From assembly GCF_001010355.1 (NCBI RefSeq), contig NZ_JPLA01000008.1, positions 18,528 to 82,527 on the forward strand: a stretch of DNA of 64,000 bases, read 5' to 3'. A model generated the notes under the pieces. The model was not told the origin of the DNA. It did no database searches and saw only the letters and a list, made by a program, of their open reading frames with translations. Shown here in pieces: positions 34,415 through 45,924 of the stretch. The stretch is from Dyella japonica DSM 16301. Its GTDB lineage: Bacteria > Pseudomonadota > Gammaproteobacteria > Xanthomonadales > Rhodanobacteraceae. Each line of letters starts with the position of its first letter. Position 1 is the stretch's first letter. A program made the position numbers and the translations under genes.

Positions 34415-34945
34415 TCAGGGACGATTGGTCGTCCCACCGTCGACCACTTCAATCGAAATGACGTTACGCACCCACCGCGCCGGCCGCTTGTCACCCGGCA
34501 CCAACAGCCGCACCGGACCATCCTTGTCCAACGGCTTGCCATCACGCGTATCCACCAGCAACACCTGCGTATGCCCCAGGGTGGGATCCAGATCGGCCAG
34601 CCCGAACACCACCTGGTATTGATCGGCCGCCGTCACGCGCACGAACGAAGCCAGCGCGCGGCCACGCAACGGCTTGTCCAAGGACACGCCAGCCCGCGCG
34701 AGCACATCCTCCAGCTTCACGCCCCGCCACTGGCTGGCTGCTTCGTCGTGCGCGGAGGCGGTGACTTCTTCGTGCGGCATGGCGGCCAAGGTCTTGGCAT
34801 CCAGCGATAGCGCGGGCTTGCCTGCGACCATCACCTGGACGGCTGCCGGTGCGGCGGGCGCGTCGGCGCTCTGCGCAGAAAAAACCACGTTAGCGCTAAG
34901 TAGCAAACTACATAGCGCAACTCGTACCCACATCCGCATGGCCAT
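34415..34945 (-). CDS. Secreted oxidoreductase molybdopterin-binding (SUOX-fold) protein
   Basis: The 176-residue precursor has a signal peptide (VALCSLLLSANVVFSAQS) and a domain resembling the C-terminal part of sulfite-oxidase-fold proteins: 'WRGVKLEDVLARAGV', 'DKDGPVRLLVPGDKRPARWVRNVISIEV'. I see no cysteine in the mature region, so the usual Mo ligand is missing and catalysis is doubtful. AGGAG lies eight bases before ATG 34945. It stands between the fds and nap operons and on the opposite strand to both. It could bind a cofactor or serve as a chaperone, but its function is unknown. Confidence 0.75.
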   Translation of the reverse strand: MAMRMWVRVALCSLLLSANVVFSAQSADAPAAPAAVQVMVAGKPALSLDAKTLAAMPHEEVTASAHDEAASQWRGVKLEDVLARAGVSLDKPLRGRALASFVRVTAADQYQVVFGLADLDPTLGHTQVLLVDTRDGKPLDKDGPVRLLVPGDKRPARWVRNVISIEVVDGGTTNRP

Positions 34946-35068
34946 GCCTAGCTCCTAATCGTCAGTGAATTCACGCGGCTTTCACCGCTGCGGAAAAGCT
35001 CGAAGCGTACACTCGAGTTGTTGCATCGAAGCATGCCTTGTAGGCGTTCGCCAGTACGGATGGCTGTC

Positions 35069-35082
35069 CTGATCCAGGTCAG
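35069..35082 (+). promoter_or_regulatory. Anr/FNR-type binding site upstream of nap
   Basis: CTGATCCAGGTCAG matches the TTGAT-N4-ATCAA dyad at the core (TGAT....GTCA), with one core mismatch and substituted outer bases. It lies about 75 bp before napE, where a class II activator site is plausible. Confidence 0.45.
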
Positions 35083-35155
35083 GGGGCCAGGGGAATGATC
35101 GGTTTAGCTTAACGCGCAGATCTGGGAAGTACCGTCCAGCCTGTGGGAGGTGCGC

Positions 35156-35314
35156 GTGGAACCATCGGCCAACCCAAGCACCCGCAAGCAGGAGCGCACC
35201 ACGTTCCTGTTGCTGCTCATCCTTTTCCCCGTGCTTTCGGTGATGTTCATCGCCGCCTTCGGCTTCATCGTGTGGTTCTGGCAGATGTTCGTCAGCGGCC
35301 CACCGCATGTCTGA
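35156..35314 (+). CDS. napE: Periplasmic nitrate reductase component NapE
   Basis: NapE is a small membrane protein of uncertain role encoded in many nap operons. The 52-residue frame starts at GTG 35156 with GGGAGG five bases upstream. It has a polar, charged N terminus (KQERT) and one membrane helix (FLLLLILFPVLSVMFIAAFG, about residues 17-36), ending with 'FWQMFVSGPP', the usual NapE form. It precedes napD directly and may overlap it, depending on the napD start. Confidence 0.88.
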   Translation: MEPSANPSTRKQERTTFLLLLILFPVLSVMFIAAFGFIVWFWQMFVSGPPHV

Positions 35315-35339
35315 CTTCGGCAAACCCCAGGGGACTGCC

Positions 35340-35636
35340 ATGAGGGATGAGCACCACATCTCCAGCCTGGTCGTGCTGCATCGCCCGGACGCCGCGCCGA
35401 CGCTGAGCGCCTTCGTCGACGATCACGCGGCGCTGGACATCGCCCTGCAAGGCGAATGCCGCTGCGTGATGGTCTGCGAAACCGACAACCAGCGCGCTGT
35501 GCTCGATCTGATCGACACACTGCAGACCCTGCCCGGCGTCATCAACGTATCGCTGATCTACCACCACGTGGAATCCGCCGCCGTCATGGACGAACTGGTG
35601 TCCACGGCCGCAATACAGCAAGGAGCCGAGCCATGA
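35340..35636 (+). CDS. napD: NapD chaperone for periplasmic nitrate reductase
   Basis: NapD binds the Tat signal of NapA and holds it back until cofactor is inserted. The 98-residue protein has a ferredoxin-like pattern, with '[12 protein letters not shown]' at the start and '[19 protein letters not shown]' in the second half. ATG 35340 has AGGGGA about seven bases upstream. ATG 35307 is also in frame and would overlap napE by eight bases, but it has no clear ribosome binding site. The stop overlaps the napA start (ATGA). Confidence 0.93.
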   Translation: MRDEHHISSLVVLHRPDAAPTLSAFVDDHAALDIALQGECRCVMVCETDNQRAVLDLIDTLQTLPGVINVSLIYHHVESAAVMDELVSTAAIQQGAEP

Positions 35637-38134
35637 CCCTGTCCCTGACGCGCCGCGAATTCATTCGCAACACGGCGGTGGCGGTCGCCGCCAACGTAGC
35701 CGGCCTGGCGCTGCCTGCTGCTGCGACCAACGTGCTGCTCGAAGGCGACATGGTGCAGCTCAAATGGAGCAAGGCGCCTTGCCGCTTCTGCGGCACCGGC
35801 TGCGGCGTCAACGTGGCGGTGAAGGATGGCCGCGTGGTGGCCACGCACGGCGACCAGCTCGCCGAGGTCAATCGCGGCATCAACTGCGTGAAAGGCTATT
35901 TCCTCTCCAAGATCATGTACGGCGCGGATCGTCTGACCGCACCGATGCTGCGCAAGAAGAACGGCGTCTACGCCAAGGACGGAGCGTTCACCGAAGTGTC
36001 GTGGGACGAAGCCTTCGACGTAATGGCCGCGCAGTTCAAGCGCGTGCTCAAGGAGAAAGGCCCCGAAGCCGTCGGCATGTTCGGCTCCGGTCAATGGACC
36101 GTGTGGGAAGGCTACGCGGCCAACAAGCTGCTCAAGGGCGGCTTCCGCAGCAATTCGCTCGACCCGAATGCGCGCCACTGCATGGCCTCGGCCGTGATGG
36201 GCTTCATGCGCACCTTCGGCATGGACGAACCCATGGGCTGCTACGACGACATCGAAGCCACCGATGCCTTCGTGCTGTGGGGTTCGAACATGGCCGAGAT
36301 GCATCCCATCCTGTGGACGCGCGTGACCGACCGGCGCCTGTCCAATCCCAACGTCAAGGTGGCCGTGCTGTCCACCTTCGAGCATCGCAGCTTCGAGCTG
36401 GCCGATATCCCGATCGTGTTCACCCCGCAGACCGATCTGGTGATCCTCAACTACATCGCCAACCACATCATCAGGACCAACCGCGTCAACAAGGATTTCA
36501 TCGACAAGCACACCAGCTTCAAGCGCGGCGTCACCGACATCGGCTACGGCTTGCGGCCGGACGATCCGCTGGAAGAAAAAGCCAAGAACGCCAAGGACCC
36601 GAATGCCGGCGAACCGATCGACTTCGCGCAGTTCGCGGCCTTCGTAGCGCCTTACACGCTGGAAAAAACCGTCGAGATGACCGGCGTGGACAAGGGCTGG
36701 CTGCAGCAGCTGGCCGAACTCTATGCCAATCCGGACATCAAGGTGGTGTCGTTCTGGACCATGGGCTTCAACCAGCACACGCGTGGTGTGTGGGCCAACA
36801 ACATGGTCTACAACATCCATCTGCTCACCGGAAAAATTTCCACGCCCGGCAACAGTCCCTTCTCGCTGACGGGTCAGCCCTCCGCCTGCGGCACGGCGCG
36901 CGAAGTGGGCACCTTCAGCCATCGCCTGCCCGCCGACATGGTGGTCACCAATCCGGAGCATCGCAAACACGCCGAAGAAATCTGGAAGATCCCGCACGGC
37001 ATCATCCAGCCCAAGCCCGGCTACCACGCGGTGCAGCAGAACCGCATGCTGCGCGATGGCAAGCTCAACGCCTACTGGGTGATGTGCAACAACAACGTGC
37101 AGGCCGGCGCGAACCTGATGCAGGAGACCTACCTGGGATATCGCGATCCACGCAACTTCATCGTGGTATCCGATGCCTACCCCACCGTCACCGCGCAGTC
37201 GGCCGACCTGATCCTCCCCGCCGCGATGTGGGTGGAGAAAGAAGGCGCCTACGGCAACGCCGAACGCCGCACGCAGTTCTGGCACCAGCTGGTGAAGGCG
37301 CCGGGGCAAGCGCGCTCGGACCTGTGGCAGCTGATGGAGTTCTCCAAGCGCTTCACCACCGACGAATGCTGGCCGGCGGAAATCCTCGCCGCCAATCCGC
37401 AGTTCAAGGGCAAGACCTTGTTCGACGTGCTCTACCGCAACGGCAACGTGGACAAGTTCCCCAGCTCGGAGATGGAAGCGGGTTACGACAACGACGAAGC
37501 AGCCGCCTTCGGCTTCTATGTGCAGAAAGGCCTGTTCGAGGAATACGCGGCCTTTGGCCGAGGCCACGGGCACGACCTCGCGCCGTTCGACGACTATCAC
37601 AAGGCACACGGCCTGCGCTGGCCCGTGGTCGACGGCAAGGAAACGCGCTGGCGTTATCGCGAAGGCTCCGATCCGTATGTGAAAGCGGGCACGGGCTTCC
37701 AGTTCTATGGCAATCCCGACGGTCGCGCAGTGATCTGGGCCCTGCCGTATGAGCCGCCACCGGAGATGCCCGACGACGAATACGATCTGTGGCTATCCAC
37801 CGGCCGCGTGCTGGAGCACTGGCACTCCGGCTCGATGACCATGCGCGTGCCGGAGTTGTATCGCGCCTTCCCCGAAGCCGTCGTGTTCATGCATCCCGAC
37901 GATGCGCGCAAGCGCGGCTTCAAACGCGGCGACGAGGTGAAAGTGGTGTCGCGCCGCGGCGAGATGCGCTCGCGGGTGGAGACGCGTGGCCGCAACAAGC
38001 CACCGCAAGGCCTGGTGTTCGTCCCGTGGTTCGACGCCGGACAGCTGATCAACAAGGTGACGCTGGACGCGACCGATCCGATCTCCAAACAGACCGACTA
38101 CAAGAAGTGTGCGGTCAAGATCGTGGCGGTCTAG
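35633..38134 (+). CDS. napA: Periplasmic nitrate reductase catalytic subunit NapA
   Basis: NapA reduces nitrate to nitrite in the periplasm at a bis-MGD Mo centre. The 833-residue precursor begins with a Tat signal (TRREFIRN, then a hydrophobic stretch ending near PAAAT). It has the [4Fe-4S] motif [10 protein letters not shown]...NCVKGY (about residues 46-85) and the Mo-ligand Cys in '[10 protein letters not shown]' (about residue 183). The domain order and length match NapA rather than the assimilatory NasA. It is coupled to napD by a four-base overlap and followed by napB and napC. Confidence 0.97.
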   Translation: MTLSLTRREFIRNTAVAVAANVAGLALPAAATNVLLEGDMVQLKWSKAPCRFCGTGCGVNVAVKDGRVVATHGDQLAEVNRGINCVKGYFLSKIMYGADRLTAPMLRKKNGVYAKDGAFTEVSWDEAFDVMAAQFKRVLKEKGPEAVGMFGSGQWTVWEGYAANKLLKGGFRSNSLDPNARHCMASAVMGFMRTFGMDEPMGCYDDIEATDAFVLWGSNMAEMHPILWTRVTDRRLSNPNVKVAVLSTFEHRSFELADIPIVFTPQTDLVILNYIANHIIRTNRVNKDFIDKHTSFKRGVTDIGYGLRPDDPLEEKAKNAKDPNAGEPIDFAQFAAFVAPYTLEKTVEMTGVDKGWLQQLAELYANPDIKVVSFWTMGFNQHTRGVWANNMVYNIHLLTGKISTPGNSPFSLTGQPSACGTAREVGTFSHRLPADMVVTNPEHRKHAEEIWKIPHGIIQPKPGYHAVQQNRMLRDGKLNAYWVMCNNNVQAGANLMQETYLGYRDPRNFIVVSDAYPTVTAQSADLILPAAMWVEKEGAYGNAERRTQFWHQLVKAPGQARSDLWQLMEFSKRFTTDECWPAEILAANPQFKGKTLFDVLYRNGNVDKFPSSEMEAGYDNDEAAAFGFYVQKGLFEEYAAFGRGHGHDLAPFDDYHKAHGLRWPVVDGKETRWRYREGSDPYVKAGTGFQFYGNPDGRAVIWALPYEPPPEMPDDEYDLWLSTGRVLEHWHSGSMTMRVPELYRAFPEAVVFMHPDDARKRGFKRGDEVKVVSRRGEMRSRVETRGRNKPPQGLVFVPWFDAGQLINKVTLDATDPISKQTDYKKCAVKIVAV

Positions 38135-38144
38135 GAGAGCCCTG

Positions 38145-38708
38145 ATGCGCGATAAAGCCCTCATCGTCCTCGCCCTCATCGTGGTGCTGGTGGCCGCCGC
38201 GGTGGGATACGCCGTGGGCAGGAAATCCTCGCCCGAACCACACGTGGCCGCCGTGCAGAGCGCTGCGCCACCGGCGAAGGCGAGCACCGTCGAGCCCGTG
38301 GCCGCCGGCGACCAGATCGATGCGATCCGGCGTGGTGCCCCGGTCAATCAGGAAATCGCCGCGCCGCTGATGGCCCACGTGGAGAATGCGGATATCAAGC
38401 GCATCCGCGCCTATCCGATGCAGCCGCCGACCATTCCGCATTCCATCGACAACTACCAGATCGACAAGAATTCCAACCGCTGCCTGCTGTGCCACGCGCG
38501 CGCCAACGCCGACAAATTCCAGGCGCCGCCGGTCAGCGTCACCCACTACATGGATCGCAACGACCAGTTCCTCGCCACCATTTCGCCGCGACGCTACTTC
38601 TGCAACCAGTGCCACGTGGTGCAGACCGACGCCAAGCCGCTGGTCGCGAACAACTTCAAGGACATCGACACGGTGCTCTCCGAGCAGCCCGAGCAGAAGG
38701 CGAACTGA
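38145..38708 (+). CDS. napB: Diheme cytochrome c subunit NapB
   Basis: NapB passes electrons from NapC to NapA. The 187-residue protein has an N-terminal hydrophobic segment ([21 protein letters not shown]), which could be a signal peptide or an uncleaved anchor. It carries two heme-binding motifs, CLLCH and CNQCH (about residues 118 and 158), and the conserved '[13 protein letters not shown]' stretch of the family. ATG 38145 has TAGGAGAG upstream. It lies 10 bp after napA. Confidence 0.96.
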   Translation: MRDKALIVLALIVVLVAAAVGYAVGRKSSPEPHVAAVQSAAPPAKASTVEPVAAGDQIDAIRRGAPVNQEIAAPLMAHVENADIKRIRAYPMQPPTIPHSIDNYQIDKNSNRCLLCHARANADKFQAPPVSVTHYMDRNDQFLATISPRRYFCNQCHVVQTDAKPLVANNFKDIDTVLSEQPEQKAN

Positions 38709-38709
38709 T

Positions 38710-39309
38710 ATGTGGCCGCGGCTCAAGGAATGGCTCATTGCACTATGGCGGACGATCCGCCGCCCCAGCGTCCACTACAGCCTCGGCTTTCTCACCCTGG
38801 GCGGCTTTATCGCGGGCGTGTTGTTCTGGGGCGCGTTCAACACGGGCCTGGAATTGACCAATACCGAGGCGTTCTGCACCGGTTGCCACGAGATGCACGA
38901 CAACGTCTTCCAGGAACTGAAGTCGACCATCCACTACACCAACCGCTCCGGCGTACGCGCCACCTGCCCCGACTGCCACGTGCCGCATCAGTGGACCGAC
39001 AAGATCGCGCGCAAGATGCAGGCCTCCAAGGAGGTCTACGGCAAGATTTTCGGCACCGTCAACACCCGCGAGAAATTCCTCGACCACCGCCTGGAACTGG
39101 CCGAACACGAATGGGCGCGATTGAAGGCCAACGATTCGCTGGAATGCCGCAACTGCCATAACTACACATCGATGGACCTCACGCGCCAGTCCACCCGCGC
39201 CGCGGAAATCCACAAACGCTGGCTGGGCTCAGGCGAGAAGACGTGCATCGATTGCCACAAGGGCATCGCGCATCATTTGCCGGATATGACGGGCGTGCCG
39301 CAGGGCTGA
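38710..39309 (+). CDS. napC: Tetraheme quinol dehydrogenase NapC
   Basis: NapC oxidises membrane quinol and feeds the periplasmic NapAB complex. The 199-residue protein has one N-terminal membrane helix (about residues 22-42) and four heme motifs in order: CTGCH, CPDCH, CRNCH and CIDCH. This matches the NapC/NirT family. It begins one base after the napB stop and is the last nap gene. No napF, napG or napH is present, so electrons come only from quinol through NapC. Confidence 0.97.
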   Translation: MWPRLKEWLIALWRTIRRPSVHYSLGFLTLGGFIAGVLFWGAFNTGLELTNTEAFCTGCHEMHDNVFQELKSTIHYTNRSGVRATCPDCHVPHQWTDKIARKMQASKEVYGKIFGTVNTREKFLDHRLELAEHEWARLKANDSLECRNCHNYTSMDLTRQSTRAAEIHKRWLGSGEKTCIDCHKGIAHHLPDMTGVPQG

Positions 39310-39322
39310 GCAGGCGCCCTTC

Positions 39323-39409
39323 CTTGTAGGAGCGCACCCTGTGCGCGACGACCCGGCGGAGCGGTACACCGCAACGGGACGGTCGCGCACAGGGTGCGCT
39401 CCCACAAGG
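39323..39409. repeat. Inverted-repeat (REP-like) element, copy 4
   Basis: Arms (about 39323-39349 and 39382-39409) match the GGGAGCGCACCCTGTGCGCG unit (left arm with GTAGG). The spacer contains GGCGGAGCGGT, like copy 1. It lies between the convergent napC and VOC genes. Confidence 0.94.
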
Positions 39410-39413
39410 GCGC

Positions 39414-39836
39414 TCAGGTAGCCGCGGGCGGCCCCTTCAACTCCACCATATTCCCCTGCGGGTCATACAGGTAAATCGACGGCCCCTCGCCCTTCGCCCC
39501 GTAGCGCGACCCGATCTCCCCCACCCGCACACCATGCGCCTTGAGGTGGCCCACGATGGCCGCCTCGTCATAGTTCTCCACCTGCAGGCACAGGTGATCC
39601 ATGTTGTGGCCCTGCTCGCCCGGCCCAGCGCCGCCCAGACGGCCTAGCTTGCTGTCCAGCGCCACCAGGTCGATCAGCGAATCGCCGGCGCGCAGCTGGA
39701 TCAGGCCGATCTCGTCCTGGCGGCGCTCTTCGCGGCAGCCCAGCACCTCGACATAGAAGCGCTGCATGGCCTCGGCATCGCGTACGCGCAATACCACGTG
39801 GTCGATCCGGGCAAGCTGAAACGGGGGCTGGGGCAT
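39414..39836 (-). CDS. VOC-superfamily (glyoxalase-like) protein
   Basis: The 140-residue protein has two beta-alpha-beta-beta-beta units. 'ARIDHVVLRVRDAEAMQRFYVEVLG' contains the first metal ligand His, 'NMDHLCLQVENYD' a second His, and 'YLYDPQGNMVELKGP' the Glu ligand. These are the typical VOC metal sites, so it is probably a metal-dependent lyase, isomerase or dioxygenase. The substrate cannot be inferred from context. It is divergent from gcvP. Confidence 0.88.
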   Translation of the reverse strand: MPQPPFQLARIDHVVLRVRDAEAMQRFYVEVLGCREERRQDEIGLIQLRAGDSLIDLVALDSKLGRLGGAGPGEQGHNMDHLCLQVENYDEAAIVGHLKAHGVRVGEIGSRYGAKGEGPSIYLYDPQGNMVELKGPPAAT

Positions 39837-39942
39837 GGCGCGGCTCCTGGGGCGGGCATTTCATCTTATGCCGTTTGAGACAAGGACCGCATGGTGGAAA
39901 ACGCCCGCACCCGCCGGGGAGGCAATCCTGGCCCAGGCACCT

Positions 39943-39948
39943 TATAAT
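39943..39948 (+). promoter_or_regulatory. -10 box of the gcvP promoter
   Basis: A perfect TATAAT lies about 15 bp before the riboswitch. No good -35 hexamer is visible at normal spacing. Confidence 0.55.
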
Positions 39949-39961
39949 CGCCCTTTTAGCG

Positions 39962-40142
39962 TGTGGTGGGAGAAGCGGTGAGAACCGCTGCCGAAGGCGC
40001 AACGCCCGTAATCGCTCAGGCCCCAGACCATCACCCGCGCAAAGACTCTGGAGAGACCGGTTCAATCCGGCGCCGAAGGGGCACGAAGCACGAGCTCATT
40101 GAGCCTGCGCTTCCAAACTCTCAGGCAAAAGGACAGAGGGGC
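39962..40142 (+). ncRNA. Tandem glycine riboswitch
   Basis: Two glycine aptamers are arranged head to tail in the gcvP leader. The first (about 39964-40035) is closed by GGTGGG/CCATCACC and contains GCCGAAGGCGCAA and CGCTCAGGCCCC. The second (about 40044-40141) is closed by CTCTGG/CAGAGG and contains GCCGAAGGGGCACGAAG and CTCTCAGGCAAAAGGACAG. These conserved cores and the downstream glycine-cleavage gene identify the class. Confidence 0.96.
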
Positions 40143-40184
40143 GCTACGCGTGCGGCTTGCACGTTACTTTCGGACGCCCCTGCC

Positions 40185-43076
<2,892 letters not shown>

Positions 43077-43098
43077 TCTCTCGCTACATCGTTTGACG

Positions 43099-43126
43099 AA
43101 AAGGGTCCCGCAAGGGGCCCTTTTTA
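43099..43126 (+). terminator. Terminator of gcvP
   Basis: AAAGGGTCCC and GGGGCCCTTT form a stem with a short loop, followed by TTTTTATT, about 25 bp after the stop codon. Confidence 0.88.
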
Positions 43127-43186
43127 TTGCGCCTCAAAGACGCGAGTCACACCGAAACTCCTCACCACGCCAAAAGCCGCCCCCTT

Positions 43187-43210
43187 GTAGGAGCGCACCC
43201 TGTGCGCGAC
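43187..43210 (+). repeat. Unpaired REP-like unit (solo copy a)
   Basis: One arm of the GGAGCGCACCCTGTGCGCG unit (GTAGG variant) with no inverse partner nearby. Confidence 0.9.
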
Positions 43211-43278
43211 CCACCACTCAAAAACCATCCACACAACCCCATCAAATCCTCAAACCCCAAAACCACCGCCCCACACTT

Positions 43279-43302
43279 GTGGGAGCGCACCCTGTGCGCG
43301 AC
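43279..43302 (+). repeat. Unpaired REP-like unit (solo copy b)
   Basis: A second single arm of the GGGAGCGCACCCTGTGCGCG unit, in the same direction and 92 bp after the first, again without an inverse partner. Confidence 0.9.
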
Positions 43303-43355
43303 TCCGACGAAGCGCGCCCTCTCAGCATCCGCAAACCGACCTTTCAAACAGCCCA

Positions 43356-43367
43356 GACAACGTTGTC
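43356..43367. promoter_or_regulatory. Palindrome GACAACGTTGTC (putative LacI-family operator 1)
   Basis: A perfect 12-bp palindrome with central CG, as in LacI-family operators. It resembles NagR-type sites (TGACARCGYTGTCA). An identical copy lies 231 bp downstream. Confidence 0.6.
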
Positions 43368-43586
43368 AGAAAAGTCTCATAAGAAACGACTAGCCATCCA
43401 AACGCCTAAATCGTTCTAGTCGCAACGCACCATCCCCCATCGCCATAAACCCCAAGCGATCACCCCTCAATCTCGCTGCAACGCACGAAAAACAAGCCAC
43501 GTCCCCACATATAACCATCCATCCATAACGATCAATTTTGCTTCCCAAATTCACAACAGACGTCACAGTTCCCAGCAACTTTTAAG

Positions 43587-43598
43587 GACAACGTTGTC
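43587..43598. promoter_or_regulatory. Palindrome GACAACGTTGTC (putative LacI-family operator 2)
   Basis: Identical to the palindrome at 43356, about 150 bp before the chitinase start codon. The 231-bp spacing is close to 22 helical turns, so a bound repressor pair could loop the DNA. Confidence 0.65.
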
Positions 43599-43746
43599 AA
43601 GAGTGGACACAAAGACGACATCGCCATGACCCCGGCAAGTCATGAACCGCAGGGACAGCATGGGGACGCCCACCGCCGATCGAAGTCGGCTCGTCGCCAG
43701 GGAAACCTTCCGCCTCAGTGATGCAACACAACCAGGAGACGCTTCC

Positions 43747-45090
43747 ATGCACTTGAAGAAGTCGGTTGTTTGGCTACGCACGGCACTCAACGCCATCGGC
43801 ACCACCGCGGGTGGTGCGATGGCCATGAGCCTGATGACGCTCGCTCCCGTCCAAGCGGTACATGCCCAGGCCACCTGCGCCGCAGCGTGGAGCGCGAGCA
43901 CGGTCTACACCGGCGGCCAGACCGCGAGCGAGAACGGCACCAACTACCTCGCCAACTGGTGGACGCAGGGCAATGACCCGGCCACCAACAGCGGGGGTGC
44001 CGGCTCCGGCCAGCCGTGGACCTCGCAAGGCGCGTGTACGGGCGGATCGTCCGGTGGTGGCGGCACAGGCGGCGGTGGTACCGGCGGTGGCGGCACGGGT
44101 GGCGGCGGCACAGGTCCCACCAATCCGCCCGGCACCGGCGCGAACCTGGTGTTCAGTCCGTACAAGGACGTGACCATCAACCTCAACTGGAACACCAATG
44201 TCATGCAGACCGCGGCGGCCACGGGCTCGTCGATACCGGTGGTCGGCAGCGGCAGCCTCAAGTCCAACTACGTGACCAACCTCGGCGCCATCACCCTCGC
44301 CTTCGCCACCGGCGAATGCGGCAGCGAAAACTGGGGCGGCGTCCCGGGCGCCAGCTTCGCCAGCGCCAATATCTCCGCACTCTCCAATGCCGGCGTGTCC
44401 TACATCGTCTCCACCGGCGGCCAGGCAGGCACCTTCACCTGCGGCAGCACCGCCAACTTCGCCACGTTCCTGTCGCGCTACATGTCGCCGAAGATGGTGG
44501 GCGTGGACTTCGACATCGAAGGCGGCCAATCGCAGGCGACCATCAACAATCTCGTGGCGGCCGCCGTGTACGGCCAGTCGCTGTATCCCAACCTGCGCTT
44601 CTCCTTCACCCTCGCCACGCTGGGCGCATCCGACGGCAGCTACGGCGGCGTCAACAGCCTCGGCGACATGGTGGTGAAGGCGATCAAGGCCTCCTCGCTG
44701 ACCAACTACACCATCAATCTGATGGCGATGGACTACGGCTCATCCGCCGCCTCGTACCTGTGCGTGGTCTCGGGCAGCAGCTGCGACATGGGCCAGTCGG
44801 CCATCCAGGCGGTGAAGAACCTCGAACACACCTACGGCATCTCGCCGAACAAGATCGAGATCACCCCAATGATCGGCATCAACGACGCCGCGAGCGAAAA
44901 CTTCACCATCGCCAACGCCGACGCCATCACCACCTACGCCGTCGCCAACGGCCTCGCCGGCATCCACTTCTGGTCGCTCGACCGCGATACGCCGTGTAAT
45001 CAGAACTACGCCTCGCCGACTTGCAACTCGGTGCCATCGACGACGCCGCTGCAGTACACAAAGCGGTTCTTGAGCGATTTGGGGCGGTAA
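43747..45090 (+). CDS. Secreted GH18 chitinase with chitin-binding module
   Basis: The enzyme is expected to cleave chitin outside the cell. The 447-residue precursor has a long signal peptide (to about APVQAVHAQA, residue 41). A CBM5/12-like chitin-binding module follows (about 42-95: 'WSASTVYTGGQTASENG', 'YLANWWTQGNDP' with the usual exposed Trp residues). A Gly-rich linker (about 100-125) has repeated GGGGT units, then comes the GH18 domain (about 135-447). The catalytic motif is 'GVDFDIEGG' (DxDxE), with Glu as proton donor. ATG 43747 has AGGAGA upstream; the frame is open to 43642. Two palindromes upstream suggest control by an amino-sugar repressor. Confidence 0.94.
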   Translation: MHLKKSVVWLRTALNAIGTTAGGAMAMSLMTLAPVQAVHAQATCAAAWSASTVYTGGQTASENGTNYLANWWTQGNDPATNSGGAGSGQPWTSQGACTGGSSGGGGTGGGGTGGGGTGGGGTGPTNPPGTGANLVFSPYKDVTINLNWNTNVMQTAAATGSSIPVVGSGSLKSNYVTNLGAITLAFATGECGSENWGGVPGASFASANISALSNAGVSYIVSTGGQAGTFTCGSTANFATFLSRYMSPKMVGVDFDIEGGQSQATINNLVAAAVYGQSLYPNLRFSFTLATLGASDGSYGGVNSLGDMVVKAIKASSLTNYTINLMAMDYGSSAASYLCVVSGSSCDMGQSAIQAVKNLEHTYGISPNKIEITPMIGINDAASENFTIANADAITTYAVANGLAGIHFWSLDRDTPCNQNYASPTCNSVPSTTPLQYTKRFLSDLGR

Positions 45091-45097
45091 GCCATCG

Positions 45098-45131
45098 GAT
45101 CACGGGTCGGCGCAGACGCCGACCCGTGATC
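45098..45131. terminator. 15-bp hairpin between convergent chitinase and DUF4253 genes
   Basis: GATCACGGGTCGGCG pairs perfectly with CGCCGACCCGTGATC over a 4-base loop. No T-run follows on either strand, but the position between two convergent 3' ends suggests a shared terminator. Confidence 0.6.
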
Positions 45132-45143
45132 ACTGCCCGAAGC

Positions 45144-45770
45144 TCAGTCCCACCAGAGAAAGACCGTGTGCGTGCGCTCTATCTCTTTCTGCAACGCATC
45201 CACCGTCAAAGTGCCTTGATCCACGATGTCCGGGCAGAATGCATAGAGGTCCTTTGCGAACGCGCGCATATCACGCGGCGGCTTCTTTAGGCGAAACTGG
45301 ATGGTGTCCGTTTCCGCCTGAAAAATATCGATGCCATACGCGGCATCCCATGTCCGGAGTTTCTTGATCAGATCTTCCGTACCCATGCCGTGATTGACCG
45401 CATCGGATGCAGCAATCCGCAGTACGTCGAATTGCGACGTTCCCTTTCCGATCACAATCTCGGCCCCGACCGAAGGCGGGGTGGCAAGGCTGTTGGTTGT
45501 TCCGATGAACGCCACGAGGCCCGGCCCCAGCCTGCCCCGAAGATCGCGCAAGAGCGTTTCCGCAAGCTCCGGCTTTACCACCACGGAACGCGCGCCCGAA
45601 TACCGATCCCGGCCGAAGTCCCTGGTCGAATAGTGGCGAACCTCACCGAGGTTCTGCTGCTCAAGGTAAGCCGAAGCTTCATCAAGAGTACGCAAGCTTT
45701 GTACGTCGGACGCGGATGCGCCCGAGGCAAATACCAACCCTGCAATCCATGTCCAAATACGCTTGCTCAT
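45144..45770 (-). CDS. Secreted DUF4253-like protein
   Basis: The 208-residue precursor has a signal peptide (MSKRIWTWIAGLVFASGASA). The C-terminal ~110 residues look like DUF4253, with 'LIKKLRTWDAAYGIDIFQAETDTIQFRL' (W-D-x-x-Y-G then D-T). DUF4253 has no known function. ATG 45770 has a strong ribosome binding site (GGGGAGGTG). The gene is convergent with the chitinase and lies next to the left boundary of the small island. Confidence 0.75.
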   Translation of the reverse strand: MSKRIWTWIAGLVFASGASASDVQSLRTLDEASAYLEQQNLGEVRHYSTRDFGRDRYSGARSVVVKPELAETLLRDLRGRLGPGLVAFIGTTNSLATPPSVGAEIVIGKGTSQFDVLRIAASDAVNHGMGTEDLIKKLRTWDAAYGIDIFQAETDTIQFRLKKPPRDMRAFAKDLYAFCPDIVDQGTLTVDALQKEIERTHTVFLWWD

Positions 45771-45843
45771 GTTCACCTCCCCTGAGATGCGAGTCGTCAT
45801 CAATGACCACGCGCATGATGCCGCATTCAGCGCTCGCCAAAAA

Positions 45844-45870
45844 CAAGGCCCCGCATGAAGCAGGGCCTTG
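45844..45870 (-). terminator. Orphan terminator beside the purA 3'-end copy
   Basis: CAAGGCCC pairs with GGGCCTTG, and on the minus strand is followed by TTTTT. It ends no intact gene, but lies at about the same distance from the purA-tail copy as the real purA terminator does from purA. Confidence 0.7.
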
Positions 45871-45880
45871 GTGTTCGGCA

Positions 45881-45920
45881 CACTAATCGTGATCAGGCAA
45901 ACGGATCATCCAGCACAATC
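45881..45920 (-). pseudogene. Duplicated 3' end of purA (putative island att site)
   Basis: On the minus strand the sequence encodes [12 protein letters not shown], the exact C terminus of PurA, followed by CGATTAGTG as in the real gene (48833-48873). The copies share about 41 aligned positions with three substitutions and a two-base gap, then diverge abruptly. It marks the distal end of an insertion at the purA 3' end. Confidence 0.8.
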
Positions 45921-45924
45921 GAGC

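Larger units (their letters stand above)
43127..43746. other. Long intergenic region upstream of the chitinase
   Basis: Apart from the repeats and palindromes listed separately, these 620 bp hold no gene I can support. The stretch is unusually C/A-rich and contains two single, unpaired copies of the REP-like unit. Confidence 0.6.

Noticed and set aside
43187..43302. CRISPR array suggested by two direct repeats 92 bp apart
   Set aside because: The repeats are solo copies of the genome-wide REP-like unit. Two units with a 68-bp spacer and no cas genes do not make an array.
44040..44125. GC-rich GGCGGTGGT repeats as a regulatory or recombination element
   Set aside because: They encode the Gly-rich linker between the chitin-binding and catalytic domains of the chitinase, so coding constraint explains them.
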